Shown in pieces: positions 1 through 8,049 of a DNA stretch of 64,000 bases. Below the pieces are notes generated by a model. The model made no database searches and was not told the origin of the DNA. It saw only the letters and a program-made list of their open reading frames with translations. Numbering within the stretch: position 1 is the first letter of the stretch; each line of letters begins with the position of its first letter. The stretch spans positions 81,787 to 145,786 of the forward strand of contig NZ_FQYK01000007.1 in NCBI RefSeq assembly GCF_900141715.1. The letters are read 5' to 3'. Both the position numbers and the translations under genes were made by a program. Source of the stretch: Algibacter luteus (GTDB lineage Bacteria; Bacteroidota; Bacteroidia; Flavobacteriales; Flavobacteriaceae).

Positions 1-213
1 ATAATAAAAATCCGGTTCGTTACTCACTAAAGCATCAAATTCTAAGTAAAAAGGTTCACCTAGTTTCATAATAGGAAGTTCTCCTAAATTGCTACTGGAG
101 CTTTTAAAAGTAATTGATTTGATGTATTCAGGTGGGTTAACTTCTTGTTCTTGGCTATTAAGCACAAAACTGGTAGTGATTAAAAGAGATAACCATATAA
201 GTTTAAACGACAT
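1..213 (-). CDS. Type IX secretion plug-domain (DUF5103-like) protein, 5' part only
   Basis: The first 71 codons of a minus-strand gene are present; the rest lies to the left of the window. The N-terminus has a hydrophobic signal peptide (about residues 5-18) followed by a mature segment containing PPEYIKSITF and LPIMKLGEPFYLEFD. This resembles the start of the flavobacterial DUF5103 proteins now called type IX secretion system plug proteins, which lie in or under the outer membrane and are thought to gate the translocon. It is divergent from nqrA, with about 160 bp between them, a neighbourhood I recall from other Flavobacteriaceae. The family call is by resemblance of the N-terminus alone. 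Confidence 0.65.
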   Translation of the reverse strand, partial: MSFKLIWLSLLITTSFVLNSQEQEVNPPEYIKSITFKSSSSNLGELPIMKLGEPFYLEFDALVSNEPDFYY

Positions 214-330
214 TCTAGACTTTTTTTGTAAATATAAGCAAATTCTGTGCCTAAGCTAAATCGTATTATTTAGAATAAATATAAATAACAAGTAGAGATT
301 AAATTGAGTATCAAATTAGCTATTTATTCG

Positions 331-338
331 TATTTTTG
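331..338 (+). promoter_or_regulatory. Putative -7 element of the nqr operon
   Basis: TATTTTTG matches the Bacteroidota -7 consensus TAnnTTTG and lies 37 bp before the nqrA start codon. No good TTTG is seen exactly 19 bp upstream (a TTG lies at 304-306), so the -33 half is weak. Confidence 0.4.
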
Positions 339-375
339 CAGCGATTTTTAGACAACTAATTTCAATAAAATAAAT

Positions 376-1731
376 ATGTCAAACGACATTCGTATTAAAA
401 AAGGTCTGGACATTAAACTTATAGGTGAAGCTGAAAAAGCCGTAGAACGTGCGATTATTAGCAACTACTGCACTATAAGACCAGAAGATTTTCATAGCGT
501 TATACCAAAACTTGTTGCAAAAGAAGGCACTACAGTAAAAGCTGGAGGTGTATTGTTTTTCGACAAATCCAAAGAAGTAGTGAAATTTGTATCTCCTGTT
601 TCTGGGAAAGTAGTTGAGGTGGTTAGAGGACCAAAAAGACGCATTGATGCTATAAAAATTGAAGCAGATAAAACGCAAGTTTTTGAAGATTACGGTAAAT
701 GTGATATTGAGGGGTTAAGCCCTGAAGAAATTAAGGCACATTTATTAGCTTCAGGTTGCTGGCCGTTTGTAAAACAACGTCCGTATGATGTGATTGCAAA
801 TCCAGAAAAATCACCTAAAGCGATTTTTATTTCTGGTTATGCAAGCGCGCCATTAGCAGCCGATTTAGATTTTACACTTCAAGGAAAAGAAGCGGAGTTA
901 CAAGCTGCAATTACGGCCTTAGGTAAGTTAACCGAAGGTAAAGTGCATGTTTCTGTAGGGAAAGATGCTAATTCACCTTTATCGAATTTAAAAGGGATAA
1001 CGTTACATAAAGTTTCAGGACCACATCCTTCTGGAAATGTGGGGACTCAAATAAATAGAATTGATCCTGTAAATAAAGGTGAAGTTGTATGGACGGTTGC
1101 ACCTCAAGATTTAGTTATTATAGGTGAATTACTTTTAACAGGTAAGTTTAATGCTGAGCGTATTGTTGCTTTAGTAGGTTCTGCCGTTGAAAAACCTAGA
1201 TATTTTAAAACACTTGCAGGAAGTGAAGTTTCTACTATTATTTATGATAAAGGTTTAAGCAAAAAATCAAATGCTCGTATTATTTCTGGAAATGTGCTAT
1301 CAGGAAAAGAAATTAGGCCAGATGGAGCATTAGATTATTACAGTAATGTCATCTCTATAATCCCAGAAGGTGATGATTATGAGTTGTTTGGATGGAATAA
1401 GCCTGTGTTTAATAAAATTTCAACATCTCGAGCATTAACATTTTCATGGTTAACGCCAAATAAGAAATATGATTTAAATACAAACACCAACGGGGAACAC
1501 CGAGCGTTTGTAACAACAGGAACTTATGAAGAAGTTTTTCCATTAGATATTTATCCTATGCAAATCTTGAAGGCTTGTATGTATAAAGATTTAGACGAAA
1601 TGGAAGCCTTAGGAATGTACGAAGTAGCTCCTGAAGATTTTGCCTTAACAGAATTTGTATGTGTATCTAAACAACCACATCAAAAAATTATAAGAGAAGG
1701 TTTAGACTTAATGCTTAAAGAAATTGGTTAA
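376..1731 (+). CDS. nqrA: Na+-translocating NADH-quinone reductase subunit A
   Basis: NqrA is the cytoplasmic subunit of the Na+-pumping NADH:quinone oxidoreductase. It carries no redox cofactor and contributes to quinone/inhibitor binding. The 451-residue length and the N-terminus MSNDIRIKKGLDIKL are typical of the family, and the order A-B-C-D-E-F downstream is that of the canonical operon. The ATG at 376 begins right at the conserved N-terminus. It is first in the operon and is followed by a 74-bp spacer with two hairpins before nqrB. No abnormality is seen in the coding sequence. Confidence 0.96.
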   Translation: MSNDIRIKKGLDIKLIGEAEKAVERAIISNYCTIRPEDFHSVIPKLVAKEGTTVKAGGVLFFDKSKEVVKFVSPVSGKVVEVVRGPKRRIDAIKIEADKTQVFEDYGKCDIEGLSPEEIKAHLLASGCWPFVKQRPYDVIANPEKSPKAIFISGYASAPLAADLDFTLQGKEAELQAAITALGKLTEGKVHVSVGKDANSPLSNLKGITLHKVSGPHPSGNVGTQINRIDPVNKGEVVWTVAPQDLVIIGELLLTGKFNAERIVALVGSAVEKPRYFKTLAGSEVSTIIYDKGLSKKSNARIISGNVLSGKEIRPDGALDYYSNVISIIPEGDDYELFGWNKPVFNKISTSRALTFSWLTPNKKYDLNTNTNGEHRAFVTTGTYEEVFPLDIYPMQILKACMYKDLDEMEALGMYEVAPEDFALTEFVCVSKQPHQKIIREGLDLMLKEIG

Positions 1732-1734
1732 TTA

Positions 1735-1793
1735 TTCATTTTAAACAGTAAAATGAAAAATGTTTAAGATTATTCATTGAGGAACGAAATGAA
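1735..1793 (+). repeat. Two consecutive hairpins / imperfect direct repeat in the nqrA-nqrB spacer
   Basis: TTCATTTTA-AACAG-TAAAATGAA (1735-1757) is a 9-bp perfect stem. A second, weaker stem, TTCATT...AATGAA, lies at 1773-1793. The two units share TTATTCATT and AATGAAAAAT, so the spacer looks like a duplicated hairpin. Each unit also holds a tiny ATG-initiated reading frame (ATGAAAAAT...). No T-run follows, so it is unlikely to be a classical terminator; RNA processing or attenuation between nqrA and nqrB is possible. Confidence 0.6.
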
Positions 1794-1805
1794 AAATATT
1801 GCAAG

Positions 1806-3032
1806 ATGGATTTAAAAAAGAGATTACATATTTTAAAGAGAAAGTATAAGTACAAAAAAATGGCTCCTGCCTTTAATGCACTTCATACGTTTTTATACTT
1901 ACCAGATGAAACTACTCATAATGGTACCCATATAAAAGCAGCAGACGATTTAAAGCGTACCATGAATATTGTAATTATGGCTATGGTGCCATGTTTATTG
2001 TTTGGTATGTTTAATGCTGGTTACCAGCATTATATTGCTTTAGGAGAAATTGAAGCTGTTTCAGGTGGGTTTTTTAGTTCTGAATTCTGGACACTAGATA
2101 ATTTTCTGGTTGGTTTAGTGAAAATTTTACCGCTTGTAATTGTATCATACGGTGTTGGTTTAGCAATCGAATTTTTATTCGCAGTAATTAAAAAGCACGA
2201 AGTAGAAGAAGGTTATTTAGTAACTGGTATGCTTGTGCCATTAATTGTTCCTGTTGATATTCCGTTATGGATGTTAGCTGTTGCAGTCGCTTTTGGTGTT
2301 GTTATAGGAAAAGAAGTTTTTGGTGGTACAGGGATGAATATCTTAAATCCAGCATTAACTATTAGAGCGTTTTTATTCTTCGCATATCCAACTTGGATGT
2401 CTGGAGATAAAGTTTGGGTTCATGGCGCGGTTGAAAGAGATCAAGCTATTGCAGCAGGACAAAACTTAGATGCTATTTCTGGAGAAACGATTTTAGGGAG
2501 TTTAGCACAAGGCAAAGAAGCAGGTTATGAAGTCATGGATATGTTCTTAGGATTTATTCCGGGTTCTGTTGGAGAAACTTCTACGTTATTAATAATTTTA
2601 GGTGGATTGTTTTTAGTATTCACCAAAATAGGTAGTTGGAGAATTATGTTATCCTCTGTTGTAGGTGCTATTATAATGGGATTAATTTTTAATCAAGTGG
2701 CAGCTTCAGGATGGATTACAGATAGTAGTAAATTTTACGGTTTAATGAGCGCTCCTTTCTGGGAACATTTAATAATAGGAGGATTTGCTTTTGGTACTGT
2801 GTTTATGGCTACCGATCCGGTAACTGCTTCGCAAACCAATAAAGGGAAATGGATTTACGGTTTCTTGGTTGGTTTTATATCAATAATGATTCGTGTGTTT
2901 AATCCAGCTTACCCTGAAGGTGTCATGTTAGCAATCTTGTTAATGAATGTGTTTGCACCAACCATCGATCATTATGTGGTTCAAGGAAATGTAAAGAAAA
3001 GAATGAAACGTTTAAAAGTAAAAACGGCTTAA
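1806..3032 (+). CDS. nqrB: Na+-translocating NADH-quinone reductase subunit B
   Basis: NqrB is a polytopic inner-membrane subunit carrying covalently bound FMN on a threonine, plus riboflavin in the enzyme complex. At 408 residues it has several clear hydrophobic segments (about residues 52-72, 100-130, 140-170, 255-300, 315-395). The flavinylation region reads DAISGETIL, placing the acceptor threonine at about residue 228, matching Thr236 of the Vibrio cholerae subunit. The usual SGAT context is SGET here. It is followed by nqrC after 2 bp, so the two are probably co-translated. The ApbE gene needed to attach FMN lies downstream at 8437. Confidence 0.96.
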   Translation: MDLKKRLHILKRKYKYKKMAPAFNALHTFLYLPDETTHNGTHIKAADDLKRTMNIVIMAMVPCLLFGMFNAGYQHYIALGEIEAVSGGFFSSEFWTLDNFLVGLVKILPLVIVSYGVGLAIEFLFAVIKKHEVEEGYLVTGMLVPLIVPVDIPLWMLAVAVAFGVVIGKEVFGGTGMNILNPALTIRAFLFFAYPTWMSGDKVWVHGAVERDQAIAAGQNLDAISGETILGSLAQGKEAGYEVMDMFLGFIPGSVGETSTLLIILGGLFLVFTKIGSWRIMLSSVVGAIIMGLIFNQVAASGWITDSSKFYGLMSAPFWEHLIIGGFAFGTVFMATDPVTASQTNKGKWIYGFLVGFISIMIRVFNPAYPEGVMLAILLMNVFAPTIDHYVVQGNVKKRMKRLKVKTA

Positions 3033-3034
3033 TC

Positions 3035-3796
3035 ATGAGTAATAAAACAGATTCTAATATATATACAATACTATTCGCCATAGGAATGGTTGTGGTTGTT
3101 GGTGCTTTATTAGCTTTTACTGCAGCATCATTAAAGCCTAATATTACAGAAAATAAGCGTATTGAAAAGCAACAGAATATCTTATACGCCATGGGTGTTA
3201 ATGAGAACGACGAAACAAGTGCTGTTTTCATTTCTGCAACAGAAGCACCTGAAGCTTTCCAATCGTTTATAAAAAAACAATTAGTTATTATTGACGGTGT
3301 TGCAAAAGAAGATGACCAAGCATATTTAATTGATATCAAAAAAGAAAAATCGGCTGCTAAAGATCCTGATTACTCTAGAAAATTACCATTATTTGTTGGT
3401 GAAAGAGAAGGTAAAACATATTACGTAGCTCCGATATATGGTAAAGGTTTATGGGATGCTATCTGGGGATATGTTGCTTTAGATGAAAATATGGTAGTAC
3501 AGGGTGCTTATTTTGATCATAAAGGTGAAACACCTGGATTAGGAGCAAACATTAAGCAACGATTCTTTATGGATGATTTTTATGGAGAGCATCTATTAAC
3601 TGAAAATGGTGCCTTTAAAGGTATTACCGTTGCAAAAGGTAATGCAGATCCTAAAAATCTAGATAAAACTGATAACGAAGTTGATGCCATTGCTGGTGCA
3701 ACAATTACAGGAGATGGTGTTACAGCCATGATAAAAAGCGATTTAAAGTTATACAAGCCTTATTTCGATAGTTTAAAAACTCAAAAAACAAATTAA
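3035..3796 (+). CDS. nqrC: Na+-translocating NADH-quinone reductase subunit C
   Basis: NqrC has one N-terminal membrane helix (about residues 10-32) and a periplasmic FMN-binding domain. It receives FMN covalently on the threonine of the ApbE recognition motif, seen here as DAIAGATITG with the acceptor at about residue 223, in the expected place near the C-terminus. The 253-residue length is normal. It sits 2 bp after nqrB and 3 bp before nqrD, which supports one transcript. Motif, length and neighbours all agree. Confidence 0.96.
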   Translation: MSNKTDSNIYTILFAIGMVVVVGALLAFTAASLKPNITENKRIEKQQNILYAMGVNENDETSAVFISATEAPEAFQSFIKKQLVIIDGVAKEDDQAYLIDIKKEKSAAKDPDYSRKLPLFVGEREGKTYYVAPIYGKGLWDAIWGYVALDENMVVQGAYFDHKGETPGLGANIKQRFFMDDFYGEHLLTENGAFKGITVAKGNADPKNLDKTDNEVDAIAGATITGDGVTAMIKSDLKLYKPYFDSLKTQKTN

Positions 3797-3799
3797 TCT

Positions 3800-4447
3800 A
3801 TGGGACTTTTATCAAAAAAAGACACAAAGTTAATCACAGACCCATTAGCGGATAATAACCCTATTACGATTCAAGTATTAGGTATTTGTTCAGCTTTAGC
3901 GATTACTGCAGAATTGAAAGCTTCAATTGTAATGGCTGTTTCGGTATTGTTTGTTTTAGGAATAGGAAACGTGGTTATTTCTTTGATGAGAAATATAATT
4001 CCTTCTAAAATTAGAATTATAGTTCAGCTTGTAGTTGTAGCAGCTCTTGTAATTATAGTTGATCAAGTTTTAAAAGCTTTTGCTTACGAGTTAAGTAAAA
4101 CCTTATCAGTATTCGTAGGTCTTATTATTACAAACTGTATTATTATGGGACGTTTTGAAGCTTTTGCTTTAGGTAACGGACCATGGCGTTCATTTCTTGA
4201 CGGGATAGGAAATGCAGCAGGTTACGGTGTTATTCTTATTATAGTTGGATTTTTTAGAGAGCTTTTAGGATCTGGTACTTTACTTGGATTTAAAGTTTTA
4301 GGAGATCCTATCGAGAAAACAGGATTGTATGCTTTAGGCTATGAAAATAACGGTTTTATGTTATTATCGCCAATGGCATTAATTGTAGTTGGTATTATAA
4401 TCTGGGTACAACGTAGTAGAAATAAAGCATTAATAGAAGATCATTAA
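3800..4447 (+). CDS. nqrD: Na+-translocating NADH-quinone reductase subunit D
   Basis: NqrD is a six-helix inner-membrane subunit homologous to NqrE and RnfA/RnfE. With NqrE it forms the core that holds an intramembrane Fe-S centre and takes part in ion transport. The 215-residue protein is almost entirely hydrophobic after a short polar start. The motif TNCIIMGR carries the conserved cysteine of the family. It is followed by a 74-bp spacer with an inverted repeat before nqrE, unlike the 2-3 bp spacing between B, C and D. Confidence 0.95.
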   Translation: MGLLSKKDTKLITDPLADNNPITIQVLGICSALAITAELKASIVMAVSVLFVLGIGNVVISLMRNIIPSKIRIIVQLVVVAALVIIVDQVLKAFAYELSKTLSVFVGLIITNCIIMGRFEAFALGNGPWRSFLDGIGNAAGYGVILIIVGFFRELLGSGTLLGFKVLGDPIEKTGLYALGYENNGFMLLSPMALIVVGIIIWVQRSRNKALIEDH

Positions 4448-4465
4448 AATTTGGTTACAAGTTAC

Positions 4466-4515
4466 TAGTTATTGGTTATTGGAACCAGTAACAATTAACA
4501 AATAACAAATAACTA
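4466..4515 (+). repeat. Imperfect inverted repeat in the nqrD-nqrE spacer
   Basis: The arms TAGTTATTGGTTATTGG (4466-4482) and CAAATAACAAATAACTA (4499-4515) pair over 15 of 17 positions across a 16-nt loop. Each arm is itself built of short GTTATT-like units. There is no T-run, so it is more likely an RNA-stability or processing hairpin than a terminator. Confidence 0.6.
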
Positions 4516-4521
4516 ATATAT

Positions 4522-5244
4522 ATGGAACATATAGAATTATTTTTCAAATCAATATTTATAGATAACATGGTATTTGCCACGTTCTTAGGGATGTGTTCTT
4601 ACCTAGCTGTATCTAAAAAAGTAAGTACAGCCGTTGGTCTAGGTGCTGCCGTAATTTTTGTATTGGCTATTACAGTACCATTAAACTGGTTATTGGATCA
4701 ATATTTATTACAACCGGGAGCATTATCTTGGTTAGGTGCTGAATATGCAGATTATGATTTAAGTTTCTTGTCATTCATCATGTTTATTGCAACTATTGCA
4801 ACCATGGTACAATTGGTAGAAATTGTAGTAGAAAAATTTTCACCTTCATTGTATAATTCATTAGGTATATTTTTACCGCTTATTGCAGTAAACTGTGCGA
4901 TTTTGGGAGGATCTTTATTTATGCAATCTCGTGAAATACCAACGTTAGGTTTAGCCTTAAACTACGGTGTAGGTTCTGGAATCGGATGGTTTTTAGCAAT
5001 TTTAGCCATTGCAGCTATTCGTGAGAAAATTAGATATTCAAATGTGCCACCAGCTTTAAGAGGGTTAGGAATAACTTTCATTATTACAGGTTTAATGGCT
5101 ATAGGATTTATGAGTTTTGGAGGTATGTTAACGGGTGGTGACGATGAAGCTCCAAAAGCAGATGAAGCTACCCAAGTAGAAGCTTCAAAAGAAGATTTAA
5201 ATAAAGAAAAAGTGTTAGCTAACAACATAAAAGTAAATGAGTAA
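4522..5244 (+). CDS. nqrE: Na+-translocating NADH-quinone reductase subunit E, with C-terminal extension
   Basis: NqrE is the membrane partner of NqrD, related to RnfA, with six hydrophobic helices and a conserved cysteine (VNCAILGG, about residue 120) that helps ligate the intramembrane iron-sulfur centre. At 240 residues it is longer than the usual ~200. The extra length is a polar, acidic/Lys-rich tail after about residue 205 (beginning [14 protein letters not shown]). The start ATG follows the spacer hairpin. The gene overlaps nqrF by 8 bp (ATGAGTAA), indicating translational coupling. Confidence 0.95.
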   Translation: MEHIELFFKSIFIDNMVFATFLGMCSYLAVSKKVSTAVGLGAAVIFVLAITVPLNWLLDQYLLQPGALSWLGAEYADYDLSFLSFIMFIATIATMVQLVEIVVEKFSPSLYNSLGIFLPLIAVNCAILGGSLFMQSREIPTLGLALNYGVGSGIGWFLAILAIAAIREKIRYSNVPPALRGLGITFIITGLMAIGFMSFGGMLTGGDDEAPKADEATQVEASKEDLNKEKVLANNIKVNE

Positions 5245-6553
5245 TATGATATTAGCCGCAGGAACATTAGGAACCGTAATAGCAACTGTAACAGCGTTTT
5301 TAGTAATTACTTTGTTGTTGGTCGCATTGTTATTATTTGTAAAACAAAAACTTTCGCCATCAGGTCCAGTTAAAATCACCATTAATGGTGAAAAAGAAAT
5401 TGAGGTAGCCTCTGGAGGAAGTTTACTTTCAACATTAGGTGCTCAAAAAATCTTTTTACCATCGGCATGTGGTGGTGGTGGAACATGTATTCAATGTGAA
5501 TGTCATGTATTAGAAGGAGGAGGTGAAGCCCTTCCTACTGAAACACCGCATTTCACAAGAAAAGAATTGCAGCATGGTGCGCGATTAGCATGTCAGGTTA
5601 AAGTAAAGCAAGACATGGATATTACCATACCAGAAGAAGTTTTTGGTATTAAAAAATGGGAAGCAACTGTTGTGCGTAATTATAATGTAGCCTCTTTTAT
5701 TAAGGAATTTGTTGTTGAAATTCCAGAGGATATGGGTTATAAAGCAGGTGGATACATTCAAATTGAAATTCCTCCTTGTCAGATAAAATATGCTGATATT
5801 GATATTACTGCACACCCAGAAGAACATGAAACTCCAGATAAGTTTCAAGCTGAGTGGGATAAGTTTGGTCTTTGGCCACTAGTAATGAAGAATGATGAAA
5901 CCGTTGAAAGAGCTTATTCTATGGCTTCTTACCCAGCAGAAGGTCGAGAAATTATGTTAAATGTTCGTATTGCTACACCGCCTTGGGATCGTGCAAAAAA
6001 TGGCTGGATGGATGTTAACCCTGGTGTTGCTTCATCTTACATTTTTGCTCAAAAACCAGGTGATAAAGTAACTATTTCAGGTCCTTACGGTGAGTTTTTC
6101 ATTAATGAATCTGAAAGTGAAATGCTATACGTTGGTGGTGGAGCAGGAATGGCACCAATGCGTTCGCATTTATATCACCTTTTCAAAACATTAAAGACTG
6201 GAAGAAAAGTAACTTATTGGTATGGTGGACGATCTAAAAGAGAGTTATTCTATTTAGATCACTTTTATCAGTTAGAAAAAGATTTCCCTAACTTTAATTT
6301 CTATTTAGCATTATCTGAACCATTACCAGAAGATAATTGGAAAGTTAAAGAAACTATAGATTCACCAGGTGATGGATTCGTTGGATTTATCCACAATTGT
6401 GTAATTGATAATTATTTAAGTTTACATGAATCACCAGAAGATATTGAATTATATTTCTGTGGACCTCCATTAATGAACAAAGCAGTTCAAAAAATGGGTG
6501 AAGATTTTGGTATCCCTGATGAGCATATCAGATTTGATGATTTTGGTGGATAA
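5237..6553 (+). CDS. nqrF: Na+-translocating NADH-quinone reductase subunit F
   Basis: NqrF is the electron-input subunit: it oxidises NADH with FAD and passes electrons through a [2Fe-2S] centre. The 438 residues show an N-terminal membrane helix (about 10-36), a ferredoxin domain with Cys78, Cys84, Cys87 and Cys119 in the family spacing C-x5-C-x2-C-x31-C, the FAD-binding RAYSMASYP motif, and the nucleotide-binding [11 protein letters not shown] motif. It is last in the operon, overlaps nqrE by 8 bp, and is followed 20 bp later by a strong intrinsic terminator. Confidence 0.97.
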   Translation: MSNMILAAGTLGTVIATVTAFLVITLLLVALLLFVKQKLSPSGPVKITINGEKEIEVASGGSLLSTLGAQKIFLPSACGGGGTCIQCECHVLEGGGEALPTETPHFTRKELQHGARLACQVKVKQDMDITIPEEVFGIKKWEATVVRNYNVASFIKEFVVEIPEDMGYKAGGYIQIEIPPCQIKYADIDITAHPEEHETPDKFQAEWDKFGLWPLVMKNDETVERAYSMASYPAEGREIMLNVRIATPPWDRAKNGWMDVNPGVASSYIFAQKPGDKVTISGPYGEFFINESESEMLYVGGGAGMAPMRSHLYHLFKTLKTGRKVTYWYGGRSKRELFYLDHFYQLEKDFPNFNFYLALSEPLPEDNWKVKETIDSPGDGFVGFIHNCVIDNYLSLHESPEDIELYFCGPPLMNKAVQKMGEDFGIPDEHIRFDDFGG

Positions 6554-6572
6554 GACTATCACACATTTTAAA

Positions 6573-6604
6573 TAAAAAAACCGCCAGAAAAGGCGGTTTT
6601 TTTA
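6573..6604 (+). terminator. Rho-independent terminator of the nqr operon
   Basis: The perfect stem CCGCC-agaaaa-GGCGG is flanked by an A-run on the left and seven T on the right, immediately after nqrF. Confidence 0.9.
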
Positions 6605-6677
6605 TGCCCAATTTTTAAGTAAGATGTTATCCTTACAGAGTCAATAAATGTAAAACTATGTATTTTATCGATAAAAA

Positions 6678-6708
6678 TTTGCATTTCATCGAATAAATGT
6701 TATATTTG
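6678..6708 (+). promoter_or_regulatory. Consensus Bacteroidota promoter
   Basis: TTTG (6678-6681), then exactly 19 bp, then TATATTTG (6701-6708): a perfect match to TTTG-N19-TAnnTTTG. Transcription would start about 6715, some 20 bp before a frameshifted mini-gene and about 270 bp before the 125-residue gene at 6987. Confidence 0.75.
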
Positions 6709-6734
6709 TCTTGTTGAACCCCAAAATTACTAAA

Positions 6735-6886
6735 ATGAAAAAGTAACCTATTTATTGATTTTAGTCTACGTTTGTTCTTTTATGGTTGGTGTAAAATTAA
6801 CTAATAGAATATCAAAATTACAAGCACATTATTTTTCCCTAAAATGTTCAAACTCATTAATCACTATGAGCACAAAATGCTTTTAA
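6735..6886 (+). pseudogene. Frameshifted short gene with a signal peptide
   Basis: The ATG at 6735 opens a frame that stops after MKK. One base more in the A5 run at 6738-6742 would join it to a frame reading VTYLLILVYVCSFMVGV and ending at 6886. The combined product would be about 50 residues with a textbook signal peptide or lipoprotein-like N-terminus. A perfect promoter lies just upstream. It could be a decayed gene, a phase-variable homopolymer, or a sequencing error. The rest of the 6604-6986 gap (about 6887-6986) is AT-rich and shows no other gene. Confidence 0.4.
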
Positions 6887-6986
6887 TTGTTTCATTAATT
6901 AATGATTTAAATAAGTAAGATACTTTTTCTGTAAAATTTAAACCAGCAAAAATGTTGGTAGTTAATGTTTAATTAAATTTTATGTT

Positions 6987-7364
6987 ATGAGTAAACCACT
7001 TACAGAACAGGAATTACACAATCTTGCAATGAATCATGTTGGCAAAGATTTAGAAGACCAAGGCTTTCAATTTATTACGATAAATAATAAATTAGAAAAG
7101 CATCCTCAATTTATATGTGTTGACAAAAACAATCAATGTTATTATGTAATTGTAAGAGCAGTAAAATTACCATTTAACCCTTATAAATATAATGTGGTTT
7201 GGATGGAATCATTTAAATACCATGCTTATAGAAAAAATGCTAAAGTACTTTACGCCGGAATTGGTTTAGGTAATGCAGAGGATGAAAATCTTCCGTTATA
7301 TATTGATCAAGATTATTTGTTTGAATATACAGGAATACAAACTTTACAAACAATACTAAATTAA
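6987..7364 (+). CDS. Conserved flavobacterial 125-residue protein, Nqr-adjacent (copy 1)
   Basis: A soluble 125-residue protein with no signal peptide or membrane helix. It is a close paralogue of the gene at 8050: the first 23 residues are identical (MSKPLTEQELHNLAMNHVGKDLE) and similarity continues through PQF-C-DKN, Y-VIVRAV and KVLYAG. Database entries of this family are, as I recall, sometimes labelled Nqr subunit F, but it has no ferredoxin, FAD or NADH motif, so that label looks like carry-over from the neighbouring operon. Its position between nqrF and apbE suggests, without proving, a role linked to Nqr. Function unknown. Confidence 0.8.
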   Translation: MSKPLTEQELHNLAMNHVGKDLEDQGFQFITINNKLEKHPQFICVDKNNQCYYVIVRAVKLPFNPYKYNVVWMESFKYHAYRKNAKVLYAGIGLGNAEDENLPLYIDQDYLFEYTGIQTLQTILN

Positions 7365-7409
7365 ATAAAAGGTAAACATCCATTCTATTTAATAAAATTA
7401 AACCAATAT

Positions 7410-7865
7410 TTATACTATGTCGTAAAAAGCCTTTTGATTTTTAACTTCAAACAATTTTGTATAATCCATAACATTGTCAATGCCATCCATTTCGCATAAA
7501 ATTCGAATAACGTCACTTAATCCTTTAAATAAAATAATTTTGTCCGTTGGATTTTTTGGTTTGGTATTTTTATAATGTAGAGGTAATTGATAACCACATG
7601 CTTTTAAAAAAGTTGCTTCAATTTCAAGTAATTCTAGAGGCGAATAGCCATTAAACTTTCGTCCGATTCTTTGATGAACGGTCCCAATATAATTAAGTTT
7701 TATAGAACCATGATGGTCTGAGAGATGTTTCCAAATATCAGTATTATCTAATATATTCCCCACAGCACAATGTTTATTACATTCAGGGTTTAATTTATTG
7801 CTATGAAACGCGGTATAGAGCTTTTTCAAAGCAGATTCTAGTCTAGGAGAGGTTTTCATATTCAT
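7410..7865 (-). CDS. Conserved hypothetical protein, 151 residues
   Basis: I do not recognise a defined family. The start at 7865 (MNMKTSPRL) is chosen because the upstream in-frame extension is poly-Phe/Lys/Ile of intergenic character. The product is soluble and contains CNKHCAVGNIL, followed by SDHHGSIKLNYIG and a Lys-rich centre; the Cys-x3-His-Cys cluster near residue 30 could bind a metal. It lies on the opposite strand between two paralogous 125-residue genes, downstream of nqr and upstream of apbE. It ends 45 bp from the first paralogue (convergent) and is divergent from the second. Confidence 0.7.
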   Translation of the reverse strand: MNMKTSPRLESALKKLYTAFHSNKLNPECNKHCAVGNILDNTDIWKHLSDHHGSIKLNYIGTVHQRIGRKFNGYSPLELLEIEATFLKACGYQLPLHYKNTKPKNPTDKIILFKGLSDVIRILCEMDGIDNVMDYTKLFEVKNQKAFYDIV

Positions 7866-8037
7866 TTGTTTTGACCTTAAATTAATAAAAAATACACGCT
7901 TTTTTATAAAGTTTATCTTAAAATTAAAAAAAATCAAACTTTTTAGTTTATGTAATGAGGATGCTACACGTTGTATGATTAATATATCATCTCATCGAAA
8001 CATTTATAAAATGGTATTATCTCTTCAGCATTTGTGC

Positions 8038-8045
8038 TATTTTTG
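8038..8045 (+). promoter_or_regulatory. -7 element of the copy-2 / apbE transcript
   Basis: TATTTTTG matches TAnnTTTG and ends 4 bp before the ATG at 8050. If used, the mRNA would be leaderless or nearly so. No clear TTTG lies 19 bp upstream. Confidence 0.45.
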
Positions 8046-8049
8046 ATAT

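Noticed and set aside
6735..6886. Programmed frameshift producing an intact protein
   Set aside because: The A5 tract could slip, but the product would be only about 50 residues with no known family, so I list it as a broken or variable gene instead.
6987..7364. Annotation as NADH-quinone reductase subunit F
   Set aside because: True nqrF with all cofactor motifs is at 5237-6553; this 125-residue protein has none of them.
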